Shown piece after piece: positions 11,656 to 23,618 of a DNA stretch of 64,000 bases. The notes beneath the pieces are model-generated. The model worked only from the letters and a program-made list of their open reading frames with translations, did no database searches and had not been told where the DNA came from. The stretch spans positions 932,501 to 996,500 of the forward strand of contig CM040093.1 in the NCBI GenBank assembly GCA_022496805.1, read 5' to 3'. The stretch's first letter is position 1. Each line of letters starts with the position of its first letter. The DNA is from Pohlia nutans. Its lineage: Eukaryota > Streptophyta > Bryopsida > Bryales > Mniaceae. The translations under genes and the position numbers were made by a program.

Positions 11656-12680
11656 GAATCCCATTCATAGTCAACTACATGCCGCAATTTCTCGGGCCAC
11701 TTAATCTATACAAGTTAGAATTCTTTCTCCCCATACTAACATAGTGATTATAGCCCATTCTTATCCATGTTATGGGGTTTCCTTATCAAATGACCCTCCC
11801 CCCTCCCACACAAAAAATGAAAACCCCCCGAACATGATCAATATGTTTTGATATGAAGTTTTTCAACTTTTTGCACATTTTGTTGAATGGTTTATATTGT
11901 TTTCTTCTATTTACATAACGTTTTTCTCTTTTCAAACCATGACATGATGGGTTCATGAAGATGTGTCATATAATATATTTTGAAATTAATATTTTCTTGT
12001 CATCAAACCATGACAGGTGGGTCTAACCTAGGGCCATACCATTTAGGTTGCGGTAAATCATGATGAAACTAACTTCTTCAAAATAATAGTAGATATTTGT
12101 GTGGCCTTCCAATGATAAACCTAATCACCGACATGTTGAAAAGCATGCCATAATCCACTTTCCAAGGTCCACATTGATGTCCTCGTTGACATCATGTTCC
12201 TTCCAAAGCTTCGTCATCAAAGCAATCACAATAATGTCACAATAGCATCCATACAATTAATGTAAATGCAAAGGAAGTAGTTGGGGGACCACGGGTTTGA
12301 CGCCTTCCAAGAGAAAACCATCACACAACTTCACTCACCGTGCTTGACCACACTTACCTTAACACTTGTTGAGTTATGTAGCGAGTTCAAGTCGGTAGTC
12401 TATTGTGTTGAGATGCATGTCCAAAAGGTAGAGTAGAGGCACCCATACCCAATCACTAAAGAGATTCTCCCCTAGATCGGGAAAAACTAAATTGTAGAAT
12501 ATACCAGACTTTATTTTGACAATTGGCATTTCGATGAAATAGAAGTTGATTGGGATGATAGTACTTGTAAACTTTTTCATAAGAAGTACCACCATGAAAT
12601 GTTACCATAATGACATGAATTAGCATATGACACTAAATACAATATTTAGTGTAGCAACAACACCACACCATCATTGTAAT
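11656..12680. other. Intergenic DNA with a short CACTAAATA palindrome
   Basis: No gene recognised. At 12631-12651 the perfect palindrome-like 'CACTAAATACAATATTTAGTG' is related to the termini of the CACTAAATA MITE family found at 34.5, 43.8 and 52.5 kb; a full element could not be delimited. Confidence 0.4.
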
Positions 12681-12683
12681 TCA

Positions 12684-12866
12684 ATTAGTGTGGGTTATCA
12701 TTTGGTGTTACACAATACTATGCCTTCTTACAGAGAATGTAGTCTTAACTATCAAAGTTGTATTTGCTTCATAAAGTGCATATTATCTTTGTCTTAATCT
12801 TGTGAAAAGCCGCATCCTCATACAAACCCTATGGCACTATGCAACTCCAGATGGTAATCCACAGTG
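12684..12866. mobile_element. Inverted-repeat MITE, family C copy 1
   Basis: The left arm 'gtgggttatcatttggtgtt' pairs imperfectly with the right arm 'ccagatggtaatccacagtg'. The arms resemble those of 13318-13507. No target duplication was resolved, so the ends are approximate. Confidence 0.5.
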
Positions 12867-13317
12867 ACCAAGAGAAAAGGTCTAGTTAGAAGTGAATTAA
12901 TTGATTGTCATGGTGAAAAAACTGGCTTTCAACTCCAACCTTACGAAGGAAATAAAACACTGATTTTTTCAGAAAAGTAAGAAAACAATATTCTCTATTT
13001 CCAAGATATATAATGAATATTCTACTCCATGCCAAGGCTAGACACCCACCACCACTTTGAGTTGTGGTCGGTCCAGCGTGTTCATTGCATTGGTATGTGC
13101 AATTAGGTTGCCTTTGCAATTATGTCGTCTCTTCACCCATCCGCTTACCTTGGGTGAAACTTAGATTACAAAGATATATAACTTTGTTCATAAATCCATA
13201 TAGAGACGCCAATATAAGTTATAGTACATATTGTATTTCGCACACATCAACATAATTAACTTTTGTAGTCAAGGCTTGTAATCAACTTTCTCAAATTTTC
13301 ACTACACTGATTATCCC

Positions 13318-13507
13318 AATTAGTGTGTGTTACTATTCGGAGTCATGGAATGCAATAGCATCTTACTCAAGTGATCATTTTCTACTATCGAAAATTCAAT
13401 AGGTTATTATGACATTATAGAACATAAATGACTTTGCTTGGTGGAATATTACATTTTCATTGAACAATTATAGCATTGTGTGACTCCGAATAGTAACACA
13501 CACTAAT
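13318..13507. mobile_element. Inverted-repeat MITE, family C copy 2
   Basis: The left arm 'attagtgtgtgttactattc' is almost exactly inverted in the right arm 'gaatagtaacacacactaat', with pairing extending over 'cggagtca'. About 190 bp, no coding capacity. It lies 0.5 kb from the related copy at 12684-12866. Confidence 0.65.
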
Positions 13508-13766
13508 GTGAGAGGGGGGATGGTAATAGTGTGATTGATGTCGGGTTAGAAGTGCAACATGAGCAAAAAAAGAAGTTTTAATTGTACATGCACTCACTAG
13601 TAGGTGTAGTCACATATCATTATAGCTCTCAAATTGTTCAGCGACAACCACCCACCAGAAAATAAAAATAAAGTAAATACAACATATATTATATAAAGAT
13701 TGGTGTCTATTTTCATGACTCCAGCCCATGCTTGCACCCTATCCAATCATGTGCCATGATTATGTA

Positions 13767-14297
13767 TAGTAAACTCCCGCTTAAGTACACAACTTGAACC
13801 TAGCAGTTTGTGCATACTTAGCTGGTAGGTGCATACTTTAGGGTTTAGGGTTTCCCAAAATCGCTATCGCTTGTGTTTCGCTATATCCAGTAGGTGCGTA
13901 CTTTAGGGTTTAGGGTTTCCCAAATCGCTTGTGTTTTGCTACAATGTTGAAGAAACCAAACGGAAAGCGTGTCAATTTAGAAAACGGAGTTATATTCTAG
14001 GGTTTTGACTCTCTTTATGAGCAGGTTATCGACATTGAGGATCGACTACTCTGCCCTTAAGTTAAAGTAGAAGCAGAGGAAGCATTTGAAGACCTTAAGA
14101 AATCGTTTGAATCATTTCAAAGCAAGATCCGAGCGGTCGGTCTCAAACCAAACGCAAAAAAAATCAAAACTTACGCCAAATGACAATTCACGACATGTTC
14201 AACTAATAAATCTTGAACCCTAAATTTTTTTCCAAAAAATGCATACTTAACTAGGATGCGTACTTAAACAAGTGCGTACTTAAGCGGGAGGTTATTG
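13767..14297. mobile_element. pogo-like non-autonomous element, TA TSD, copy 1
   Basis: The termini are inverted: left 'CTCCCGCTTAAGTAC' after seven bases, right 'GTACTTAAGCGGGAGGTTA'. TA flanks both sides (13765-13766 and 14298-14299). The interior holds two units of a telomere-like minisatellite ('ctttagggtttagggtttcc') at about 13835-13935. Remnant coding follows: 'KKPNGKRVNLEN' at about 13950, resembling a pogo/CENP-B transposase start, then 'LYEQVIDIEDRLLCP' and 'AEEAFEDLKKSFESFQSKI' near the right end, with stops. It looks like an internal-deletion derivative of a pogo-type transposon. Copy 2 is at 27271-28187, inverted. Confidence 0.75.
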
Positions 14298-14307
14298 TAC
14301 ACGATGC

Positions 14308-15250
14308 TGTCATTCGAAGGTTTTTTGCTGACTCCCCGTTCCTACTAGAGAGGTCAAAGAGATGGGTCTCTAACCCTAGCCATCTAGTCCACCATCATAA
14401 AGACCAACTAAAATTGGAAACACCAAGATCTTCACCGAATTTGCGATATTTGGTTTGCAAAAGACAATAATTTAATCAGAACTTGGTGGGCCATGGTGGT
14501 GACAGGTGGCCTTTGGAGGAGGGAAGATGACCTGGACATTTATGCCTAGCTGGATGGTTGACTCTCACCACTAGGTTACATCTCTCATACCAAATGTCTC
14601 ATGCAATAGAGTTAGACTTGTTTTTGTAAAGTAAAGCCGACGAAACCATGGGTTTAGTCTCAAATCTTGAGTTTATGAGAATCGACACAAAAGTCAGCTA
14701 GGTTTTCATGATACTAAAATCATCATATAGATAGAGTGGTGTCGGGATTTATAAAACTGGCTTTCTAGCTTGTCTTACTAGGATGGGTTGGCCAAGCTAG
14801 TTTTGTATAGGTCGATTTGGGATTTAGGTTAATGGGCTCCATGTACATACCCTATTTTAGATCCTAGAATTTTCTGAATTTTATTTGAGAGGTGGAAAGA
14901 GGAGGTCCAAAGAGTTTCACCCAACTTCCAACATAAGTTCCGATACACAACAAGCTAACGAGTTCTTAATAAGAAGTTTCCTCAAAAAAGGATGAAACCT
15001 ACGGTGTCATCCCTCTCTTTGAGGGACTTTATGGATAACTCTTATGTTTGGGGAGATTTCTAGACATAATTGGTCAAGATCCCAGTGTTTCGTAGTCCTA
15101 CCGAATTCATGTTGACATCTTCCGGTTTTTCTTTTATTAATTCGAGGTGTATTCTCTAAATTCATGACTCTCCTCGAAGGGCGTACCATTTGTTTTGAAT
15201 GACACGGTCTGTCAGCATTTGTATCAAGCCCATTTCTTGGGGAGGTGGGC
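14308..15250. other. Intergenic DNA, nothing recognised
   Basis: No gene or recognised repeat. Confidence 0.35.
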
Positions 15251-15254
15251 CTAA

Positions 15255-15440
15255 GCCAAACTTCGACATATCATGAAAGATTATCCATATTATGTCATGT
15301 AGAAATCCATGTAGAATTTCCATCCATGATAATTTCTTTGGGCCTTCACAATCTAGTGTGAAGCAAACTTGGATGGTCTCAACCTTTTGACCAATGAGAT
15401 CCTCTTGTGTAACAATGCTCTCATGGGCAAAGAAAACCTC
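15255..15440. repeat. Dispersed repeat family A, copy 2
   Basis: Matches 1140-1395 in order ('gtcatgtagaaatccatgta', 'tagtgtgaagcaaacttgga', 'ggtctcaacctttt'). The minus strand reads a short peptide with 'FLHDIIWIIFHD', similar to 'FLHDKLWIMFHG' from copy 1, which suggests old coding sequence. Confidence 0.6.
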
Positions 15441-15559
15441 CACAATTGTAAGAGAAAGCCATAAGTGAGAGGAAGAACTTTAGGTAGTGTTGTGAAGTTA
15501 TTTTTGCAATTGAAGGTGAGTGATGAAAACAATTCCAAAGAGGAGTCAATAGACGTAAG

Positions 15560-17530
15560 TTCATTTAAAATGAAGTTTCTCTCTTTTTGCTATAGTGTTC
15601 AAAATGAAATTTGAAAGGATGATAGCCAACTTCATTGTGCATCTGACCCAATTTACAATTTGGCAAAAAGATCAATACTCTTCTAGCTATGGCTTACCAA
15701 TTTTTTTTGTTTTGATGATTGACTCAATTTGAGAGCTAGTAAATGTACAGCAAGGCCTCGAGGTTTGTGGCCCTATTGTGGGCACTTCCAACTCCACAAA
15801 CAATTATGATTGTTGGATCAGATTAGGAAGTATCCCATCATGTTTGCAATTGTGAATCATGGAGATTGTCATTTCAAACTTCATAATAGGAGTTGAGATG
15901 TAGAAGTTATCATAGGTCAAAGTGAAGATTTGTTCACTTTAAATAATCCCATTGTCCCTTCCAAATTACTATTGAACCTAATATGTTGTCTAAATTTTGA
16001 GCACATATTCCTATGTATGACTTGTCGTTTTGCTATCTAGTCTCCACCACAAGCATTGCCATATATAACTCAAATATACATGTATAACTAAGAACGGCAA
16101 CCACGTAAATGCCCATTGTTGTGTCATTAGTAGAAAAAAGGGGTTTGTCATGGTTGTGTCAGTTTGACATGCATGTTGCTTGGGATTGTGTTGTTTGAAC
16201 TCATGTTTTCTATTATTGTGTGCATGACATTCTTCAACAACATAATACCTCACATCGCTAGGGTGGAGAATGGAAGTACCAAAATCCTAATAGGAATCCA
16301 TCATGAGCAATAAGATGTCAAATAGTTTACATGAATATGGAGATTGCATGGTTTTCTTTACGCTAAATCCAATCTCAGAGCAAGGGTGAATTGGGCATAG
16401 AAAATAATGAGCAAAAGGGTTGTTGAAGATTGTTATGGTTGGTCTAGAAAGTTGTTACTTCTAGACCATAACTTCTTTGCATAATGTAGTCCAAGTATTA
16501 CCATGCTTGAGACATGTATCAGTGACCAGAATAACCAATAGCTTGTTACAATCCTATTGATTATCATAGAACGTGTATTGGCCCCATATTTCAAATTCTA
16601 AGACTGAGATTCAACTACATTTGGATTGATGTGTTATTTTTAGACAATTCTAACCACCAATATGATGTAGACTAGATTATAAAACTACACAAATATGATG
16701 GTTGGTAAGCACGAATACAACATTCAAAGTTGTGGTTATTGTGTTTTTTGATATTTTTGTCCCACAAGTGCCCCATCCCTCCCCCCCTTCAAGTGGTTTG
16801 TTCCTTTGGACAAATTCTTCTTAAATGTCAATTTAGAAGAAAAACAAGATCCTAAAAGAAGTTACACACAATGTTCTCTACCTTTTGAAGTGCCATACTA
16901 ATCGTCAACCTAAAGTGACCCACTTATCTTGGAAAGAATTAGATCTTGACCAATTGTCTCCATATTCTTCTTCTTATTCTTGGTCGATTTATACAATGTG
17001 CACTCACTGCAACTTGGATGTGGTGAGCCCTACCAGGAGGGGAGGGAGAGTTTGAAAACCTTCCCCTTCCAAGTTTGTTGGTTGTTAATCCATTTCAATT
17101 GGGTCCCATTGGACTAAATTTGGGACCTTTGACATCAAATTCAGAAATCATATTGCTTTATAAAAACCTTGAAGGTATACAATAACTCTATGCCTTTCAC
17201 CTAACATGGTAGGTGTTATAAAAACTTTACATGTTTGAATGTATCATGTTAGAGGAATTAGGGCCACTTCACACACAAGCCAAGAGTTGTGACCATGAAA
17301 TTTTGAGAGCCCAAAAGAAAGTGTCCAAACGCCATTGCAAGACACCTCTAAAATCATGTAGTGTGGTCACAAAACCTGAAGTGTTGTGTGAAGTCATATG
17401 TGACCAAGCCCTCAACCAAATGCTATTTCAATGAATTTCTATTCATGCGGGTCCTCACACATGATAAAATAGAATAAATCAACGGTTGTGAGCATTCAAA
17501 GTGCTATGGTCTGCCAATGTTGATGTTGTG
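15560..17530. other. Intergenic DNA, nothing recognised
   Basis: About 2 kb without coding motifs; short frames (for example 17231-17434) have no recognisable homology. Confidence 0.35.
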
Positions 17531-17564
17531 TTAGGCCTACCTCCAAGAGGTGGTTTTTGAAAAT

Positions 17565-17770
17565 AATCCAAGTGACCATGAAACATGATCCATTTGATGC
17601 CATGTAGGAATCCATGTAAACTCTACATCTAGCTTGCATTCATATACTCCGTTGGCCCCTCGAGCATAGTGTGAACTGTGAAGCGAACTTGGATTGGCTC
17701 CGCCTTTTCCAACAATGAGAGTGCTTGAATTGTAATGGTCACGGGCTGTCAGTCTCATGTGTGAAGTGGT
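17565..17770. repeat. Dispersed repeat family A, copy 3
   Basis: Shares 'catgtaggaatccatgtaaa', 'gtgaagcgaacttggattgg' and 'ctcatgtgtgaagtggtc' with the copies at 1.2 and 15.3 kb. Confidence 0.6.
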
Positions 17771-18019
17771 CATTACTCAAATGAAACCAAGGACTTTAGT
17801 ACCAAGTTTAACAATAACTGAAATACTATATGTTCACAATATACTGCTGAGTCGGAGGATTCGACTGTGTCGATGAAGACAGTCTTTGCTGAGGATGATT
17901 CCTTGATGACCAACTGACCAATTTAAACTCTCTCAACTGATATATAATTACGGTATTTGTGTTGCCTGCAGGCTACACCTTGAGTCAAGTTAGCCCACCC
18001 ATTTCAAAGGAGAAACATT

Positions 18020-19277
18020 AAAAGCTCTCCCTATGAGCTTTTAGGGGGAGGTGGATAGGGGCCGTGGCAGACCCCCAAAAAAAATTCAATTTTTTAAAAA
18101 TGTGACCGACAATTACTACCCGTCCCATCTGACTTTGAAAAGCACATTGTTCTTAATTGTATTTTTGAAGGTTGTTTGTTCACAAATCCCATATTGAGTG
18201 CACCTCATCTTCAAGTACATATATATATATGTGCACTTTCACTTAGTAAATAAGCAATTGACTAGGATTTCATTCACGAAGTGAAATTGTTGATAAAAAC
18301 ACGTAATTAACTTGGAAGTCAAAGACATTACAAAATCCTCATTAGCATTGAGATTAAAGTTTTTGTAACTTACCATTTGAAGGGGTCGTTTGTCATTCTT
18401 AAATGAAACTTAAATTAACGTGCTGATTTTAGTACGATTATTTTAAGATAGTTTAGGTAATACCTTCTACTTTCACAAGTACTCATACACAATCAAACTA
18501 ATTGAGTGTGACTAAATGTTATCAAGCATATTGAGCCTAATTAAGCTTGATGAACCTAATCAATCTTAATTAAGCCTAAACTAATTCGGAATTAGGCTTA
18601 CCAAACTAATTAAGCCTAAATAACTCTAAAATAAGGTTACTTAAATCAACTATGATTGAATTCAGAGATGAGAATTGGTGTGATTGATTACACTTGTTTA
18701 GGCTTCCTAATGCTTAATTAGGTTTGATGTGCTTACTTGTGTATGAATACTTATAGAAATTTTAGGCCTTGCGCTCAATTAAGCTCAATTAAGATTACTT
18801 ACACTTGATACATTTAATCACACTTCATTAGTTGGAATGTGTATGAATACTTGTGAAGGTAGAAGGTATTACCTAAACTATTATAAACACTCATACTAAA
18901 ATCAGCACATTGATTTTAGTTTCATTTTAGAATGACAAAGACCCCTTCAAATGGGAAGTTACAAAAATCATAATCTCAATTTTGATGAGGATTTTGCAAT
19001 ATTTTTGACTTCTAAGTTAATTACATGTTTTATTGACAATTTTACTTCGTGAGTGAAATCCCAGTCAATTGCTCATTTACTAAGTGGAAACACACATATG
19101 TATTGGATTTTGGACCTTGAAGATGAAGCGTACTGGATATGGGATTTGTGGACAAGCGACCTTCAAGAATGCAGGGACAATGTTCTTTACAAAGTCGGAC
19201 GGGACGGGCAACAATTTTCGGTTGGTTTCAGAAAATCCGGAATGTTTTCTGGGGGGGCCTGTCCTCGCCCTTGTCAG
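18020..19277. mobile_element. Long-arm foldback (MULE-like?) element, copy A
   Basis: Two arms of about 500 bases are imperfect reverse complements. For example, 'ggaagtcaaagacattac' and 'atcctcattagcattgagat' on the left match inverted sequences near 18950-19010 on the right. The centre is a run of 'ttaagcctaa'-like repeats. The outer ends are G-rich on the left ('aggtggataggggcc') and C-rich in the inverted right arm. Short open frames in the arms (19053-19338) are by-products. Related copies are at 26791-28920 and 45641-46391. Long TIRs without a transposase suggest a Mutator-like or foldback origin. No target duplication was resolved. Confidence 0.75.
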
Positions 19278-19808
19278 AAGTAGTAGTATAATGTACTTTA
19301 ATGAAAAGTATAAAAAATTATATGTAATTGGTGAGTGACGAGTTCGTGTACACAAAACCTAGAAAATTATGAAAGTCAGGCGGATGGGTTGGCCTTTCCG
19401 ACCTCCATAAGGTAATCTATGTGCTTGTCCTTACAAGCATTTATTGAATTTTGTCGCAATAAGTTAGCCACCATGAAGGTGGCAATTAGAAATGTACGGA
19501 AGTGATCATTGTCAACTCTACACATGTTCACTCATCCAAACACTTATCCAAACACTTGTATATAAAAAGAAAGGTTTGAACAACATGATCCTGAATTGTG
19601 ATAAAAAGTTGGAGCATAACTAGTGAATAATATAGTGGAACTTTGATAGAATATTCTCACCTTCATGTTGAGGTTACGGTTTACATTATGTCACATCTAT
19701 TTACAATGAAACGAACCTGACTTTCAAGTTTGGGAAGTTTAAAGGCTAATGGAACTAAAAGTACATCAAAATAGTTTCAAACTGGCAACTTTTCTAAAGT
19801 GGCGGAGG

Positions 19809-20095
19809 CTCGGGGGGTTCACTGGCAAAAAATTTAGATACAACGTGCGATAAAAAATAGGGTCCAATATATTCATTGTAGGTAAATTTTGAAAAAAATG
19901 TACATGTGAAATAAGGGATTTTAAAATAGTGAAACATGTTTACATGTAAAATACCATCACATATAATATTTTCAAGCTTTTTACATGTAAAATACCATCA
20001 TTTTATAATCTTTTCTGCAAGGTAAATAACCCCCCCAATAAATAGGTCCCGAACGCACGTGTATACAAAATATAAGAGGGAGTGAACCCCCCGAG
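19809..20095. mobile_element. MITE with 8-bp TSD (hAT-like), copy 2
   Basis: Termini 'CTCGGGGGGTTCACT' and 'AGTGAACCCCCCGAG' are perfect 15-bp inverted repeats. Perfect 8-bp flanking duplications GGCGGAGG lie at 19801-19808 and 20096-20103. It is 287 bp and closely similar to the copy at 11377-11647. Confidence 0.92.
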
Positions 20096-20103
20096 GGCGG
20101 AGG

Positions 20104-21240
20104 GTGATAGCCTCCGTGAGATAGAGGTTAACATCAACTTGGTGGTCTAATTGAAAGAAAGACTCGAGACTCACTGGAAGTACAATGGTGTATCTTCTTA
20201 ACTATTATGTGGGTATGTAGTGTATATATTGACATCAACATGGACGGAAGTAATGCCCGCATGCTATATAAAGACTATATTGCAAAAGCTTGAAACTTCC
20301 ATGCCTCAAGGGGGGGAACAACTGAGATTGGATGCAAGAATGTTTGTTAATTTCAAAATTGAACATAGCCAACTTGCATTGATGGTAATGAAAATAGTGA
20401 AGCAGCCATCATCAATACTAGTATAAGTAAAATGTGGATAGAGGTATTTCGCTTTTATACAAATTTATAGTTACCTTTGTTTATATTGATTAAGTGGCAT
20501 CACCCTAAGTTGTGCTCTTTCCATATTACTTGTGATGAGACTTGATTGCACCCATTCAAGGTATTCACTTTGAAAGGACGTGGTATTGTTGTGATGTTTG
20601 GCATTGAATTCCATATAGATTTACACCAAATTGAAGATGAAATGACAAACATTGTGACAACGTGAACGTCATCTCCCACGATCAAGTTGTCATGGCAAAC
20701 CCTCTTTTGCTTGGCACATGGAGTTTGGCTTATCCCATGGCCTATACTTTCAATTACCTATCAATCAAAACACCCCATTTCGATGTCTTTAGGAAGATTG
20801 TGATGAGAGCAGAGATGGCTTGCTTAAAGAAGAGGAGGCGGAGACGCCGCTCAAATCTCCTTGGGATGTGTGCTTTAACAATGGAAGAGCAAGGATCAAA
20901 GGTAACGTAGAGGAGATTAGTGCATTGTTAATGAATACGGTGAATCATTGGTTCAAGATCAAGAGATATGCTTTCGGATCTACATTTCGGAGCATGCATT
21001 AGGGCATGCTCGCCTGGGGAGGAGGAGCCAAATTTACTAGATCATAGATTACTTAGGGGTAGTGTGATATTAAAAAGCTTAGATCGGAGACAAAGAAATG
21101 TGGAAAACAAGGTTGCGTTTTTTTAAGTTGTGGTTGGAACCAATATGAAATCTTTTGCAACAAAAGCGTGTTATGGAATTGGACCCCAGTTCGACCCAAT
21201 GTTGGAGGAAAAAAAAAAGCTGGATCTTTGGCGAAGCGCA
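20104..21240. other. Region without a recognised gene
   Basis: Open frames at 20662-21002 include a basic KKRRRRRR stretch but no identifiable domain. They may belong to the decayed L1 element whose RT motif follows at 21245. Confidence 0.35.
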
Positions 21241-21244
21241 ACAA

Positions 21245-21425
21245 CAAGATGTGGAAATGTCGGATGCACTGATAGGGATTTTGGTACGTCTGCTCAAGGT
21301 TTTCAACAACAACAACTATCAACCTTAATGGGAATCTAGGGGACAAATTTAGAATTGAACAGGAGGTCAGACAAGGTTTTTTACTAGCACCTTATTTTTT
21401 TCTTGTACTGGGGGAGGTCTGTAGT
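21245..21425 (+). pseudogene. L1-type LINE reverse transcriptase fragment
   Basis: The plus strand reads 'GDKFRIEQEVRQG' followed by 'LLAPYFFLVLGE' (about 21340-21415). This corresponds to the conserved LINE block f-x-i-x-rGVRQGcPLAPyLF-x-x-x-x-E. Neighbouring frames are broken and no YADD block follows, so it is a short relic of a family different from the RandI/Dualen-like LINE at 22.6-25.7 kb. Confidence 0.65.
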
Positions 21426-21710
21426 TAGCTTTTTAGGGTAGGGTTCAAACTCTGAAAAACCCCAGGGAAGACCAAATGAGTGTCAGATTCATCTTTAGTC
21501 TGTCACGATAAGATTAATTGATAGGTTAGAACGATTATGGAATGCTTTTGAAAGTCAATTAACTGGAGATTTACTTCCCCATTTGTACTTAGTTCTCACT
21601 TGTTAGAATGAATTAGCTGGTAAAGAATAAATTCCTCAGTCACAGTTCTCTATCTCATAAAGACTCTTAGTGTTCATAAATAAATTATCATGCTTTTATG
21701 TTTAACAAAA

Positions 21711-21916
21711 GTCTAGTAACGAGCGTCAGGAACCGAGTCTAAGCGAACGAGTCTTAAGCGTGCGAACCGGCCTAGGTTAGTAACACGAGTCTAGTAGCGA
21801 GTATCGAGTCAAGAGTAGACAACCTAGTCACAAGTGCCAAGTAGACAGTCTTAGTGCCAAGTAACGAGTCTAGTCACCAGTAACCAGTAGCCAGTATCGA
21901 GTCTTGTCGTGTCATG
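21711..21916. repeat. Degenerate short tandem repeat (AGTAACGAGTCT-like)
   Basis: Irregular iterations of 'gtctagtaacgag', 'agtagcgagtatcgagtc' and 'agtcaccagtaaccagt'. A smaller patch ('agtcaccagtcaccagtaac') recurs at about 22495-22520, so both flank a non-repetitive 0.6-kb block. Confidence 0.6.
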
Positions 21917-22348
21917 AGAAGCGTCTGGACACATCAACCACCAAGGAGGGATAGGCTTTATACCTGCCCTTGGCGGTTCTCCCAATCAATATGGGATAAA
22001 GGGGCGCTCAGCTCCCGCATGCAGCTCCTTCGTTTCGACTTCTTCGTCTTTGATGTTGTGCGTCTCTTTTCCACTGATACCTTGTGGAGCGAATTCCTTC
22101 GACCTTCCTCATCTCTACAATCTGTGACTCAATCCAACAGGTTCTATCTCCCCTGCTATACCTTCCACGAGATCTCATAGGCAGTCGAAAATTCAAAATC
22201 CCCTCCAGAACCACTCCTCAATTTAGAAATCCCTTTCATAACAGACTGCGGACAATTCCGAAACGAAGGGGCATCTTCTTTCAATTCGGGAGCACAATTT
22301 TTGACTAATCAAACTGATATCCCTGAACGTTGCTCCAAGTTCGACTTA

Positions 22349-22417
22349 ACACTTAATTCAATTTCAGAGAGAGAAAAAAACTTCGGTCTCCGGAGGAGAC
22401 CGACGTGAATTAAGTGT
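22349..22417. repeat. Nested perfect hairpin
   Basis: The inner stem CGGTCTCC (22384-22391) pairs with GGAGACCG (22395-22402) around a 3-base loop. The outer 12-bp stem ACACTTAATTCA (22349-22360) pairs with TGAATTAAGTGT (22406-22417). It could be a structured RNA or a small TE remnant; no function is assigned. Confidence 0.6.
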
Positions 22418-22640
22418 CTGTTCGATCCACCCCCAATCCGATGCCCACAGGACAAAGGTATGGAAGTACAGATCTACTCCTCCCTTTCAAGAATAGACAC
22501 TATAGTCACCAGTCACCAGTAACAAGAACCAGAATGGTTAGTTTTTAGGTATTATTCATATGAGTTTGGTCATCCGGTCTCTAGTGCGTTGTTAGTGGGT
22601 GGAGTGTAGTGGCTTGGTTGTGAAGGCTTTATGGCATTAT

Positions 22641-23597
22641 CTATGGGGGGTCTAGTGTTTGAGGTAGCGGTTGGTGGTTTTCTATTCTTCTTTTGTGGAG
22701 GAGGATAGACATGGCATATTTTATAGCGATAGTATTGATGTTTTTAAAGGTGTTTTTAATGGTAGGCATAGGAATTTTAAATTTATTTTCGAGTGATTTC
22801 ATAGATGGAATGTGTGTAGTGGCTCTGGCGCCTGCAGTGATTATAATAAGGGGGTCGACTTTCCATCCTCGGGCAGCAATACTCTCGATTAGTGGCCTGT
22901 ATTTGTTATTTTTTGCTTCGAGTGTTTCTGGTGAGAATCTATCATTAGAGTAGGTGAATTTGATGAATTGTATGGTGAGGTTGGGGTCTATGTCTGTGGG
23001 GGGGACATTTTGGTATGGTAATCCTCTAACACAAAGGATGTCAGGTCTAAATCTGGAGTTACTGTGGCATCTTTGTGTACCACATGTGCAAGGGAGTAGC
23101 CAATTCGGAACGGTGTTTTCTTGGGGTGTATTGTTGAAGGTGCCAGCATTCATGAGAGTATAACATCGAGATTTTTCGGATGAGATCAGTAGTTTCCTGA
23201 TTTCCCATACTGCTTTATTGTGTCTTTTGACGTGAAGTGAATGTATATGTTGTTGTTTACACGTAAGTAGTACATGTAACCATGTGTCCGGTTCGTATGA
23301 GTTGCAAATGGGGCATGTGATAGAGGGATATGTTTGTCTACCAAAGAACAATTGTTTTTGAGCATTACCTATATAAGTTCCGGTTCGGAATTTGATGAGG
23401 CATGATTTTTGTTTATCTGTGATTTCCGTGTTTTCCCAAAATTCATTAGAAAGTTCTTTGTCTATATCTGCATTTCCTGTCCATTTATAGGTGTTAGGGG
23501 TTTGTGTGGCCATGTTTTCCAGGTTGTTTTTCCTATCATATTTTATAATTTGTTTTTCAAGGAATCTAACGGGGCCTTTATCCGGAACGTCCGTCAT
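22641..23597 (-). CDS. LINE C-terminus: zinc knuckle and restriction-like endonuclease (RLE)
   Basis: This 318-codon piece is in the same frame as the RNase H piece, separated by one TAG. It contains 'CPICNSYEPDTWLHVLLTC' and then 'HVKRHNKAVWEI', matching the C-x2-C..H..C and RHN signature of R2/CRE/Dualen-type LINEs. 'CTC-x4-C' and 'RPDILCV' follow, then 'IQFIKFTYSND' and 'KNNKYRPLIESIAARGW': the layout of the RLE nuclease (R/KPD, then an acidic residue, then K-x-x-KY). The expected catalytic E of the second motif is K in this copy (AAA), while copy 2 has E ('IQFREFT'). This domain probably cannot nick DNA. The product would act in the nucleus at the target site. Confidence 0.75.
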   Translation of the reverse strand: MTDVPDKGPVRFLEKQIIKYDRKNNLENMATQTPNTYKWTGNADIDKELSNEFWENTEITDKQKSCLIKFRTGTYIGNAQKQLFFGRQTYPSITCPICNSYEPDTWLHVLLTCKQQHIHSLHVKRHNKAVWEIRKLLISSEKSRCYTLMNAGTFNNTPQENTVPNWLLPCTCGTQRCHSNSRFRPDILCVRGLPYQNVPPTDIDPNLTIQFIKFTYSNDRFSPETLEAKNNKYRPLIESIAARGWKVDPLIIITAGARATTHIPSMKSLENKFKIPMPTIKNTFKNINTIAIKYAMSILLHKRRIENHQPLPQTLDPP

Positions 23598-23618
23598 AGA
23601 GGCCCAAACGTCCTTCTA

